A stretch of 64,000 nucleotides of DNA. Origin: Anaerolineales bacterium (GTDB lineage: Bacteria > Chloroflexota > Anaerolineae > Aggregatilineales > J027). The stretch covers positions 496,001-560,000 of the forward strand of contig JACKCI010000001.1 in NCBI GenBank assembly GCA_020634155.1, in the 5' to 3' direction. The translations under genes and the position numbers were made by a program. The notes under the pieces were generated by a model that was not told where the DNA came from, ran no database searches, and saw only the letters and a list, made by a program, of their open reading frames with translations. Shown here piece by piece: positions 39,901 through 47,540 of this stretch (positions are counted from its first letter, which is position 1; each line of letters begins with the position of its first letter).

Positions 39901-41608
39901 CGATAATGCGTTTGGCACCCTTGACGTTGCTGGCATAATTCTCGGCCACCAAGCGCCCAATCACGAAGGGGCGATAGAGTTCCAAGGCCATCGTCTTGGG
40001 TAGACCACACTGCCCTAGTTTGAGATTGGGGCCAATCACGATCACGCTACGGCCAGAATAGTCCACACGTTTACCCAACAGGTTACGGCGGAAGCGGCCC
40101 TTCTTACCCTTGAGCATATTGCTCAAAGACTTCAATTCGCGGCGTCCTCGGCGGCTCAAGGCACGACCACCGCGTTGACTGTTATCAATCAAGCTATCGA
40201 CAGCCTCTTGCAACATCCGTTTTTCATTGCGGACGATGACATCCGGTGCGCCCAGTTCCAAAAGACGCTTCAAACGGTTGTTGCGGTTAATCACCCGCCG
40301 ATAGAGGTCATTAAGGTCACTTGTGGCAAAACGTCCGCCATCAAGTTGCACCATTGGGCGCAAGTCGGGTGGGATAACAGGCAGCACCGTCAAAATCATC
40401 CATTCGGGGCGGTTGCTGCTTTTACGCAGGGCTTCAACCACGCGCAGCCGTTGGGTAGCCTTTTTGCGACGTTGCTTAGAGCGGGTAGTGCGGACTTCAA
40501 TCCACAATTCTTTCGAGAGAGTTTCCAAGTCCATCGTCTTCAAAATTTCATAGAAGGCCTCGGCCCCCATATCCGCTTTGAAGACTTGCCCATAACGCAT
40601 TTTAAGGGAGCGGTATTCTTGCTCACCCAAGAACTGCACAGGCTTCAATGCTTCCAATTCACGACGGGTCTGGATAATCTTCTCACGAAAATCGTTCAAA
40701 CCACCGTCTGCTTGGGCTTGGAGGTCATCAATAGCCTGTGTTGCAGCGTCATTGAAACGTTCGGCCTCGATATCCAAGTGAGCCAAAGACTCAGCGCGTT
40801 GTTCCTCGACTTCTGCCACAATCTCGTTGATACGGGCGGTTGCTGCCGCCTGCACCAATTCAATGTGATGGTTGTTGAAGGTCTCATTAGCCCGTGCAAT
40901 GATGGTATCAGCAGCCTTGAAGACCAAATCTTCAGACAACTTGGAGTTGATGTTGTTGCTGATTCGGCTCTGGAGGCGCTGGCCCTCTTCTGTTACCGCA
41001 TCAGAAAGCCGCAACTGTTCCGCGTTATAGTGTTCATGGATAGCGTCAATCTGTTGTTGCAATTCAGCAAGTTTGGCATCACGTTCTGCTAGAATTTCTT
41101 GGACTCGCCCATCCAACTCACCAAGTAGGCCACGTTCTTGACGTTCCTCTTCTTCACGCAGGCGCTGCAATGCACGGTTGCGTGCATCGTGATCGACATG
41201 GGTAATAACATATTGGGCGAAGTACAGTACCCGATCCAAATCGCGTCGGTTGACATCTAGAAGTAAGCCCAAGTAGCTGGGGACACGACGTGTATACCAC
41301 ACATGAGCAACTGGAGCCGCGAGTTCAATATGCCCCATCCGCTCACGACGGACTGAGGCCTTGGTGACCTCAACCCCGCATTTGTCACAAACAATACCCT
41401 TATAGCGGATATTCTTGTATTTCCCACAATAACATTGCCAGTCTTTTGTGGGGCCAAAGATCGCCTCACAGAAGAGGCCATCCTTTTCTGGTCGAAGCCG
41501 ACGATAATTGATGGTCTCCGGCTTCGTGACTTCACCATACGACCATGAATGAATATGCTCTGGTGAAGCCAAGCTTATGCGTAAAGCGCTGAAGTCTTTC
41601 GCCTCCAA
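36902..41608 (-). CDS. rpoC: RNA polymerase subunit beta'
   Basis: Beta' of 1568 residues. The N-terminal zinc site is C59, C61, C74, C77; the catalytic loop NADFDGDQMAMH holds the Mg-binding Asp residues; the second zinc site has its Cys in DCGTKQG and TCALIHGICAYCYG. Residues about 147-325 are an extra coiled-coil-like insert (LREEEERQERGLL, TRRELEALKP). The C-terminus is a long run of Asp and Glu. The start is TTG at 41608, seven bases after AGGAGG. No rpoB precedes it: the upstream gene is on the other strand, and rpoC has its own promoter and terminator, unlike the usual rpoBC operon. Confidence 0.97.
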   Translation of the reverse strand: MEAKDFSALRISLASPEHIHSWSYGEVTKPETINYRRLRPEKDGLFCEAIFGPTKDWQCYCGKYKNIRYKGIVCDKCGVEVTKASVRRERMGHIELAAPVAHVWYTRRVPSYLGLLLDVNRRDLDRVLYFAQYVITHVDHDARNRALQRLREEEERQERGLLGELDGRVQEILAERDAKLAELQQQIDAIHEHYNAEQLRLSDAVTEEGQRLQSRISNNINSKLSEDLVFKAADTIIARANETFNNHHIELVQAAATARINEIVAEVEEQRAESLAHLDIEAERFNDAATQAIDDLQAQADGGLNDFREKIIQTRRELEALKPVQFLGEQEYRSLKMRYGQVFKADMGAEAFYEILKTMDLETLSKELWIEVRTTRSKQRRKKATQRLRVVEALRKSSNRPEWMILTVLPVIPPDLRPMVQLDGGRFATSDLNDLYRRVINRNNRLKRLLELGAPDVIVRNEKRMLQEAVDSLIDNSQRGGRALSRRGRRELKSLSNMLKGKKGRFRRNLLGKRVDYSGRSVIVIGPNLKLGQCGLPKTMALELYRPFVIGRLVAENYASNVKGAKRIIEREKPEVWEVLEEVIKDRPVLLNRAPTLHRLGIQAFEPQLVEGKAIQIHPLVCSAFNADFDGDQMAMHVPLSEKSVREARDLMLSTRNLLKPADGSPIVSPNKDMVLGIYYLTMDPSAEIICHADEVEQFRTWSTLEGAGLRIGVARNTSGAVQAIKRELDNGNQVFMFADVVDESGRTVKGQDATSLMFKALLNREIDVVVHNALDAQSIIKKNQFPLVVANLHERRVVTDLDEVESLYQLGAVDLHTPIILGNYYDDPSRSATNAPVPCTIGRAIFNTVVPESLRFVQGTFARKQLQELVATIYQQYGPEGTTNFVDEIKNMGFYYATVSGTTMSIFDVTVPEERALILEEAEATVNDAERQYRRGLLTDEEKYQITIDSWNSAKDRLQNVIRNAMDPFGPIAIMAISGSTKGGFGPITQIAGMRGLMADPSGRIIDLPIRSHFRMGLTALEYFISTHGARKGQADTALRTADAGYMTRRLVDVAQDVIVNRLDCGTKQGIWILNPAHPNHIHNPAADVAGQTYQERIIGRIAARPVFNPETGELIVDRNEMITEEVADAFADHKIERAYVRSPMTCALIHGICAYCYGRDLGRGELVSIGEAVGIVAAQSIGEPGTQLTLRTFHQGGVAQASGDITTGLPRVEEIFEARKNPKGEAVMTDIGGILRIVREGGIRVAHVINSQVFNKQYEIPFGWEVQIEDEDTIKEGQVLAVSPDGESQMRAEAPGTGYIEGHFIHVNYQKVEEAKYEIPSSARLCEGIMDGIELAPGTQLTEGAKNPHRILRVLGQDETQLYLLKELQMVYRNQGVNIADKHFEIIIRKMLGKVQVTRSADSGMLPGELIDKLALLDLNERLISESLEPAAGVPVLLGITKAALSTDSFLSAASFQHTIRVLAGAAIEGKVDRLFGLKENVIIGKLIPAGTGFHTYKDRDSVAPLVDLVDQGALDAEDGEEDEDYDYDEYDIDYDDDDHGGDDDDDDDLDDELLDEAEFDDGMAH

Positions 41609-41680
41609 GGGGTGCCCTCCTGCTTGTTTAACTTGGGTGGAACCATTCCAATACTGAGGTACTTTCTTGAGACAGCAAAA

Positions 41681-41713
41681 GCAGCGCCTTCCACCTTTGA
41701 AGGTTTGCGCCGC
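41681..41713 (-). promoter_or_regulatory. Stem-loop in the rpoC leader
   Basis: In the rpoC leader the outer stem GCGGCGC / GCGCTGC (one G-U) encloses an inner stem ACCTT / AAGGT, and TTTTG follows. It resembles a weak attenuator or a regulatory hairpin, about 45 bases after the predicted transcript start. Confidence 0.4.
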
Positions 41714-41763
41714 TCTTATGCACTATTAAAAGAATCTTCAAAGAATTTTCTCGCTGACTTTGT

Positions 41764-41791
41764 ATTGTAACAGTTTACCACAGCCTGTCAA
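41764..41791 (-). promoter_or_regulatory. rpoC promoter
   Basis: Minus strand TTGACA, 16-base spacer, TACAAT. Predicted start near 41757, giving a leader of about 150 bases. Together with the terminator at 36848 it makes rpoC a single-gene unit. The 300 bases between rpoC and the next gene otherwise hold only the leader hairpin. Confidence 0.8.
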
Positions 41792-41916
41792 GGAAGAATT
41801 CACGTATATTTTGCGCTTACCAGAGGACTGATTCGGTTTGTACCTATAGGCAACACTAGCGCATCGGCGTGTAATGCGTACAATTCAAAAGAATGTTTCT
41901 TTGGGAAAGCGTACCT

Positions 41917-44022
41917 ATGCAATTAAGACGTGACTTATTACGTTCAGTTGAAGCGGGTATCATGGGGTTATTTTTGATCCAAAGTATCCGTTTTCTTTAT
42001 GCCACTTTCTATGCCCATATCAGCAGCGCTGACCTCGTGCGGCGCGTGATTAACAATGACCATCTCCTCAGCCAGCCGGGCTATATTGAGCCACTTACCG
42101 TCCAGCGTGAGGTACTCGCCATTGGCATCGCGCTCCTCGCCCCGCTGCTGGCTCTCATCCTCTCGCGCACAGTATGGAGCATTCCACTGGCGGTGGCTCT
42201 CGGCGTCGTTGGGCGCAGCATGGCCCTGCAAGTTCCAGACTCAGCGGGTATCGCAGCGGCGCTGGTCGTTGGCGCAGGTCTGCTCTATATGACGTTGATG
42301 ATTATCAGGCGTCCCAATCACTTTCCCGCCATGTTACTCATTGGAATTGCTCTCGACCAGCTTATTCGTGCCAGCAACAATTCCTTTGATATGTCATGGG
42401 AGCCAGCCTATCAATTCCAACTCATGGGGCAAACCTTTCGCAATGACACCGCCTTTTGGGGCGTTACCGTGTTTATGGTCTTGCTCACAGGCTATGTCAC
42501 CCTACTGGATTTGGAGATTAGCCGTGTCTTACCCGAACCAGAACGACGGGGGATGTTAACAGGTTGGGGTAGTTTAGCCTTGGGAAGCTTCTTTTTCCTT
42601 GAACTCACCCTACTTGGTCTCGCCAATGTCGTCGCCCGTTGGGCACATGCCGACTATACCGATGCCGTCCCTTGGCTCCTTTTAGCAACTATCCTACCGT
42701 TGGTGCCGATTGTGCGTGACCAAGCCCGTATCTTCCTTGGAGCCTTTGATGGTGTTTGGCGCGGCTGGCTCTGGACTCTCCTACTCGGTCTGCTGATTGT
42801 CTTGGGGAGCCGTTTTGACGGTACTCTATCGCTGGTGGTGCTGGTCATGGCTCAATTTGTCGCCAGCCTTACCTTGTGGTGGATGATTAAGCTACGTGAC
42901 CCCAATAAAGAGCGCACCTTGCCGAACCCCACCCCTATTCTGGCCCTGATTGCACTTATCATCTTTGGCGGCCTCTCAGTGGGCGATTATTTCACCTACG
43001 ATTATGCCTATGTGCGAGACTTTGCTGCGCCATTTGCCAGCGTCGATGGCCTTTTGCGCTCACTCGAAGGTTGGGGTCTTCAATTGTTCCTGCTGGCCTC
43101 GCTGATTGTGTGTATGCCAATTATCCTTGAACGTCGTGTCATCCCTTGGCACAGCGGTCGCAAGGTCGAATCATTTTTCACAGTAGTGCTAACTGTTGCC
43201 GTTAGTCTAGGTAGTATCCAGATGGCTCTACCCCCTCGTATTCAAGGCCCCAGCGACATCAATTGTCTCCGTATTGGATCGCTTAATCTGCATAGTGGCT
43301 ATACCCTACTATTTGACAACAATCTGGAAAACGCTGCCGATACCATCCGCTTCAATGGCGTCGATGTGGTCTTGTTACAGGAAGTCGATACAGGTCGTCT
43401 CTCTAGCTTTGGGGTTGATCAAGTGGAGTGGTTAGCCCGTGAATTGCAGATGGAATCAGCCTTCTTTGCTCAAAATGAGACCCTCCAAGGGTTAGCCATT
43501 TTGAGTCGAGTGCCGATTCGGAGTGTGAGTGGCGAAAAACTCACTAGCACCGGCCCCCAAGCGGGTGTTATCCATGTTGAACTTGGTCTTGATGCCGAGG
43601 AGTTCCATGTTTACAACGTGTGGTTGGCCTTTGAGACCGCCGATGCCAGTGGGTTACCGTTGCCATCAGAACTCCAAGATCAGGTCATTCAAACCCGCGA
43701 ATTAGAGCAACTGATTGCCCAAAATCATAGTCCTGATTTCACTGACCGGATTATACTCGGCGGCACCTTCAATTATGACCGCAATTCATCGCTATACAGT
43801 TACTGGGACCAAGAAACTACCTTTGTTGACCCCTTCCGTAACCTCGCCATTGAACGAGCCAAGACGATTTTCCTTGCGGATAATACCAGCGCTCGTTTTG
43901 ACTATATCTGGCTGATGAACGTCGAACCGACTGGGGTCAACATCGACCTTGATCATGTGGTATCCGACCACCGCCTCATTGTGGCAGGGGTAAGTCGGAC
44001 ACCCGATCAGGTATGTCGCTAG
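41917..44022 (+). CDS. Membrane protein with C-terminal EEP-family domain
   Basis: Protein of 701 residues. The first 430 or so carry about twelve membrane helices. The last 260 form an endonuclease/exonuclease/phosphatase (EEP) domain: LRIGSLNLHSG, VVLLQEVDTGR, GLAILSRVPI, ILGGTFNYDRNSS, FDYIWL and SDHRLIVAGV. The usual GDFN is GTFN, so the catalytic Asp is Thr while Asn, Glu and the final Asp-His are kept. Activity may be altered or lost; phosphodiesters of lipids or nucleic acids outside the cell would be the natural substrates. I prefer the ATG at 41917 after GGGAAAG; another ATG lies at 41893. It overlaps the convergent rnc by 47 bases. Confidence 0.77.
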   Translation: MQLRRDLLRSVEAGIMGLFLIQSIRFLYATFYAHISSADLVRRVINNDHLLSQPGYIEPLTVQREVLAIGIALLAPLLALILSRTVWSIPLAVALGVVGRSMALQVPDSAGIAAALVVGAGLLYMTLMIIRRPNHFPAMLLIGIALDQLIRASNNSFDMSWEPAYQFQLMGQTFRNDTAFWGVTVFMVLLTGYVTLLDLEISRVLPEPERRGMLTGWGSLALGSFFFLELTLLGLANVVARWAHADYTDAVPWLLLATILPLVPIVRDQARIFLGAFDGVWRGWLWTLLLGLLIVLGSRFDGTLSLVVLVMAQFVASLTLWWMIKLRDPNKERTLPNPTPILALIALIIFGGLSVGDYFTYDYAYVRDFAAPFASVDGLLRSLEGWGLQLFLLASLIVCMPIILERRVIPWHSGRKVESFFTVVLTVAVSLGSIQMALPPRIQGPSDINCLRIGSLNLHSGYTLLFDNNLENAADTIRFNGVDVVLLQEVDTGRLSSFGVDQVEWLARELQMESAFFAQNETLQGLAILSRVPIRSVSGEKLTSTGPQAGVIHVELGLDAEEFHVYNVWLAFETADASGLPLPSELQDQVIQTRELEQLIAQNHSPDFTDRIILGGTFNYDRNSSLYSYWDQETTFVDPFRNLAIERAKTIFLADNTSARFDYIWLMNVEPTGVNIDLDHVVSDHRLIVAGVSRTPDQVCR

Positions 44023-44725
44023 TGGCACCCACAAAAAGGCTACCCATCCGCGCATAGACCAAGGCTTGGGTAGCCGCATCTTGCTCGGCAATTTGCTTAT
44101 TGTGGGCAGTACCCCACCCTACCCCAATAGTACCTACGCGCAATTCAACGGCATACATACGGTCATGTTCCGTACCCAACGCCGCAAGGGTATGGTAGGA
44201 AGGCGTGATGTTATACAGCGCCTGAATCCATTCTTGGAATAGACTCTTGGGGTCTTTGTCCTTATCCGCCGCCAGTGTCTCAAATAGCCCTTGTTCCAAA
44301 AACGGCATGATAAAATCACGGGCCGCCGTTAAGCCACTATCGAGATAAATCGCACCGATGATAGCCTCAAATCCATTACAAAGCAGCGTTTGACGGTCAC
44401 GACCGCCCGTGTCCTCTTCTCCTTTTGCCATGCGTATCATTCCACCAAGGTCTATCTGACGGGCAAAGCCGGCCAGTGTCTCGGTGCGGACCAGCCACGC
44501 CCTTAGACGTGTCATACGGCCTTCTGGCATGGTGGGGAAACGCTTATAGATGAAGTCGCTGGCAATAAAGCCCAGCACCGCATCGCCAAGGAACTCAAGG
44601 CGCTCATTATGGTGATAGGGATAATTGGCGTGTTCGTTCAAGTAGGAACGATGGGTAATCGCCTCTTCAAGCAAAGCTAAATTCTTAAAGTGGTGGCGGA
44701 GTCGCGTTTGTAATTCGTCGAGCAT
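43976..44725 (-). CDS. rnc: Ribonuclease III
   Basis: Double-strand RNA endonuclease of 249 residues. The signature NERLEFLGDAVLGF (about residues 40-53) holds the metal-binding Glu and Asp; the second metal Glu is in FEAIIGAIYLDSG. The double-strand RNA-binding domain begins at DPKSLFQEWIQAL and ends with AEQDAATQALVYARM. The long processing stems around 16S and 23S in this window are its expected substrates. A tail of about 20 residues follows the dsRBD and is encoded opposite the end of the EEP gene. The gene starts only 16 bases after the terminator of the downstream-facing lipoprotein region, with no obvious promoter of its own. Confidence 0.96.
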   Translation of the reverse strand: MLDELQTRLRHHFKNLALLEEAITHRSYLNEHANYPYHHNERLEFLGDAVLGFIASDFIYKRFPTMPEGRMTRLRAWLVRTETLAGFARQIDLGGMIRMAKGEEDTGGRDRQTLLCNGFEAIIGAIYLDSGLTAARDFIMPFLEQGLFETLAADKDKDPKSLFQEWIQALYNITPSYHTLAALGTEHDRMYAVELRVGTIGVGWGTAHNKQIAEQDAATQALVYARMGSLFVGATSDIPDRVSDLPLPQ

Positions 44726-44741
44726 TGTTTAAAACATCCAA

Positions 44742-44773
44742 GAAAAAAAGTCCGGCTTGCACACCGGACTTTG
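44742..44773 (-). terminator. Terminator after the lipoprotein gene
   Basis: Minus strand stem AAGTCCGG / CCGGACTT with an eight-base loop followed by seven T. Strong intrinsic terminator, placed between the lipoprotein gene and rnc. Confidence 0.87.
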
Positions 44774-44787
44774 CGATATCCAAAGTT

Positions 44788-45213
44788 TTACTGGGCAATT
44801 GCTAGTGGACTGGAGCAAACCTTCCAATCATCACCATCTTTGACCAATGATAATTCAATCAATGGTTTATCAGAACGGGATGCAGACTTCAATTCACGAT
44901 CGACATCATCGGTCACTTGGCGGATGGTTGCATGACCATAGACTTTCACGGTAGCAGAATTATCTTTTTTGTCATCGGTCACATATTGGAAGTTGAAATC
45001 ATAGGTAATTTCAGAACCCTCGCCCGCTTCAAATACGGTATCGGCAAAATCTTTCTGTTCATCGCAAAGGGCTTCTTTAACCTTGTCTTTATCACCATTT
45101 TCCATTGCATTATACAAATAGGCCGCCGCACCTTCAGGTGAACTCAGGCTGGCCCCGCACGCACTCAACACAAACGCCAATATTACGACGATTAGTACCC
45201 CAAGCTTCTTCAA
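44788..45213 (-). CDS. Small lipoprotein (DUF4878-like)
   Basis: Lipoprotein of 141 residues. Lipobox LSAC at residues 16-19 ends a short signal peptide (MKKLGVLIVVILAFV). The mature domain begins SPEGAAAYLYNAMENGDKDKVKEALC and ends with LVKDGDDWKVC, the shape of NTF2-like DUF4878 lipoproteins with one internal Cys pair. SD AAGGAGG lies before the ATG. It has its own promoter (45254-45281) that shares its -35 region with the promoter of the divergent propeller gene. Ligand and role are unknown. Confidence 0.83.
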   Translation of the reverse strand: MKKLGVLIVVILAFVLSACGASLSSPEGAAAYLYNAMENGDKDKVKEALCDEQKDFADTVFEAGEGSEITYDFNFQYVTDDKKDNSATVKVYGHATIRQVTDDVDRELKSASRSDKPLIELSLVKDGDDWKVCSSPLAIAQ

Positions 45214-45253
45214 GCCATTTCCTCCTTAAAATATGGTGCTAGTAATCGCGCCA

Positions 45254-45281
45254 ATTATACAGCACGCCAAGTTGCCAGCAA
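45254..45281 (-). promoter_or_regulatory. Lipoprotein gene promoter, overlapping a divergent promoter
   Basis: Minus strand TTGCTG, 16-base spacer, TATAAT. Its -35 (45276-45281) overlaps the -35 of the plus-strand promoter (45272-45277) by two bases. Confidence 0.7.
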
Positions 45282-45300
45282 ACTACGAATCCTGTACAAT
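45272..45300 (+). promoter_or_regulatory. Promoter of the propeller/M23 genes
   Basis: TTGCCA, 17-base spacer, TACAAT, about 38 bases before the start codon. It is back to back with the minus-strand lipoprotein promoter, so polymerase can occupy only one at a time. Confidence 0.7.
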
Positions 45301-45338
45301 CGCGTCGGTATGGATTACCTAGAGGAGTATTACGGCAG

Positions 45339-47531
45339 ATGCTAATTCGCGTCTTCCGGCTTACCGACAAGTTTAGCAATGCCTTGCTCAAATTGAGCGC
45401 ATGGGTGACCAATAGTATTGTCAACCAAGTTGCCCAATTGCGGCTCTCAATTGAGACTCTTATTGTGGCAATGGTCATGGCGCTGGTCGCAGGAGCTAAG
45501 GTTTCACAAGAGGCCTCTCGCAAAGCCGTTGCGGTTGTCCAAGTAACGGACCAACGCCGACGGGCGGTTATGGCCCAGCGGGCGGCGGCCCTAACCAAAG
45601 TTACCGAAACACGGGCAATTGCCGCTAAAGAAACTGTCGTTGAAGACCCCCTCAAGAGTCAAAATCGTCTCTTGAGTGCCTTTACAGTGTTGTTGCTTGT
45701 TAGCCTGATTGGTATTGTCTTGTGGGCTACCCAACGCAATTCCGCAACGGAGACTCCCAACACCAATAGCGGATTTGCGGGTGTTCTTCCCCAAAACACC
45801 GCCGCCAATATCGACCCTACGACAGAATCTCGCCTGCCCACCCCTGCCCCCACCAATACCGTCCCACCGCCAACCTTTTCCAACTGGGGTGGCACCTTGA
45901 TCTTCTCAGTACGGGAAGCAGGGCAAGAGGATTTGTTTATCTTACAGCGCGGTGATACCCAACCCCGTCGCCTGACCAACAACCCCGCTGATGACCGCGA
46001 CCCGACATGGGCACCCGATGGGCAAACCATCGCCTTCATCAGCAAACGAGACGGCCCTTGGGAATTATATACAATGGATGTGGTCACCAAACAGACCACC
46101 CGCCTTACCTACAACCCCCACTTCATTGGCGCACCGACATGGAGTCCCGATGGATTCTTTTTAGCCTATGAAGCCTATACCCCAGAAACCGAAAATCTCG
46201 ATATTTACATCGTGGCGGTGGATGGCTCACAGGGGCCATATCAGTTGACCAGCAACCCTAATCCTGACTTTGAACCCGCGTGGATGCCTAATAATCCGGC
46301 TGACCCCAATAGTGGTCGCCGTATTGCCTATACCAGCATCCGCAACCAGCAGCAAGATATTTACATCATGGACTTGGGCAACCCCTCTGATAGCGCGGCA
46401 ATCAATCTGACCAATACTCCTGACATTGATGAGGATTACGCCACATGGAGTCCTGATGGACAAGCCATTGCTTATAGCGCTGTGTCATCCGGCATCGAAA
46501 CTGTCTCCTACCGTCGCCTTGATAACTCCAGCCAAGAAATTGTCATTGGGCGTGGTCGAATGCCAACATGGAACCCCATTGACGGCAGTCAGATTTTTTA
46601 TACCCAACCCCGTCAATATGCTGAGTACCTCATTACCGGAGTGTATGCGACAGGCTTTGCTGACAGCACCAATGCCATGATTGTGAACGGGATTGTATCG
46701 GATTTGGATTGGACGGCTGCCGAGCCACAAATCAGCGCGGTGGTTGCCAATTACCCTCCCATTGATGTTCCACCTAACATAACACCTGATGCCAATGGCC
46801 TCTACACGTTGGCTGGGTTGCAAGGGATAACGGCACCTGACCCCTACCTCAATACCCGTGTTTATAGCGCATTCAACGCCCTCCGCACGGCAGTATTAGA
46901 CAAGACTGGACGCGACTATTTGGCTCAACTTGAAGATACCTTCTGGGACTTGAGCCGATCGCCTGAAATTGGGCAGCCCCGTGAAAGTTGGCACTACACT
47001 GGACGAGCCATTGGTCTTGACCGCAACCTTGCCCTACGCGGCAATGATCTAATTGTAATGCGCGAAGACCAAGAAATTGGCACGACATGGCGGGTCTTCT
47101 TACGAGTCTCACCCCAAGGTCAAAATGGGGTACTAGGCGAGCCGTTGCGGTCAATCCCGTGGGATTTTAATTCGCGCACCAGTGGTGACCCCCAAGCCTT
47201 TGAACAGGGTGGTCAGCGTATGGAGCAGGTGCCGAGTGGTTACTACATCGACTTCACTAAAATCGCCGCCGACTATAACTGGTTCCCGATTCAAGCTGAC
47301 CGCACATGGCGTCAAAACTATGCGGGAGTTTTGTTCTGGGTATTTGTGCGTACCGATGGCCTCAACTGGCGGCAAGCGATGGGTGAAATCTACTCTCAAG
47401 ACCAAATCAATCGCTTCCTCAACAACGAACCGATTGACACCCCAACCCGCGTCCCTACCGAGGCTCCAACAGAGGAACCTACCGCTGGGCCTACCCGTAC
47501 TCCCACCCCTCTCCTGCCAGATGCTCAATGA
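45339..47531 (+). CDS. Membrane-anchored TolB-like beta-propeller protein
   Basis: Protein of 730 residues. An N-terminal amphipathic/helical region (1-105) precedes a membrane helix (about 112-131) and a Thr/Pro linker. Residues about 180-410 hold PD40-type propeller repeats: ADDRDPTWAPDGQTIAFIS, FIGAPTWSPDGFFLAYEA, DEDYATWSPDGQAIAYS. The C-terminal 230 residues are a separate domain with SWHYTGRAIGLDRN, which recalls the SxHxxGxAxD metal motif of M15-type peptidases, but the Asp position is not exact. The end is Thr/Pro-rich. The next gene is an M23 peptidase, 9 bases on, so a joint wall-related role is plausible. Confidence 0.8.
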   Translation: MLIRVFRLTDKFSNALLKLSAWVTNSIVNQVAQLRLSIETLIVAMVMALVAGAKVSQEASRKAVAVVQVTDQRRRAVMAQRAAALTKVTETRAIAAKETVVEDPLKSQNRLLSAFTVLLLVSLIGIVLWATQRNSATETPNTNSGFAGVLPQNTAANIDPTTESRLPTPAPTNTVPPPTFSNWGGTLIFSVREAGQEDLFILQRGDTQPRRLTNNPADDRDPTWAPDGQTIAFISKRDGPWELYTMDVVTKQTTRLTYNPHFIGAPTWSPDGFFLAYEAYTPETENLDIYIVAVDGSQGPYQLTSNPNPDFEPAWMPNNPADPNSGRRIAYTSIRNQQQDIYIMDLGNPSDSAAINLTNTPDIDEDYATWSPDGQAIAYSAVSSGIETVSYRRLDNSSQEIVIGRGRMPTWNPIDGSQIFYTQPRQYAEYLITGVYATGFADSTNAMIVNGIVSDLDWTAAEPQISAVVANYPPIDVPPNITPDANGLYTLAGLQGITAPDPYLNTRVYSAFNALRTAVLDKTGRDYLAQLEDTFWDLSRSPEIGQPRESWHYTGRAIGLDRNLALRGNDLIVMREDQEIGTTWRVFLRVSPQGQNGVLGEPLRSIPWDFNSRTSGDPQAFEQGGQRMEQVPSGYYIDFTKIAADYNWFPIQADRTWRQNYAGVLFWVFVRTDGLNWRQAMGEIYSQDQINRFLNNEPIDTPTRVPTEAPTEEPTAGPTRTPTPLLPDAQ

Positions 47532-47540
47532 GGTTAGCCT

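Noticed and set aside
40175..41092. Open frame of 305 codons on the plus strand inside rpoC
   Set aside because: Antisense to rpoC and its coiled-coil insert; no recognisable domain and no start signals.
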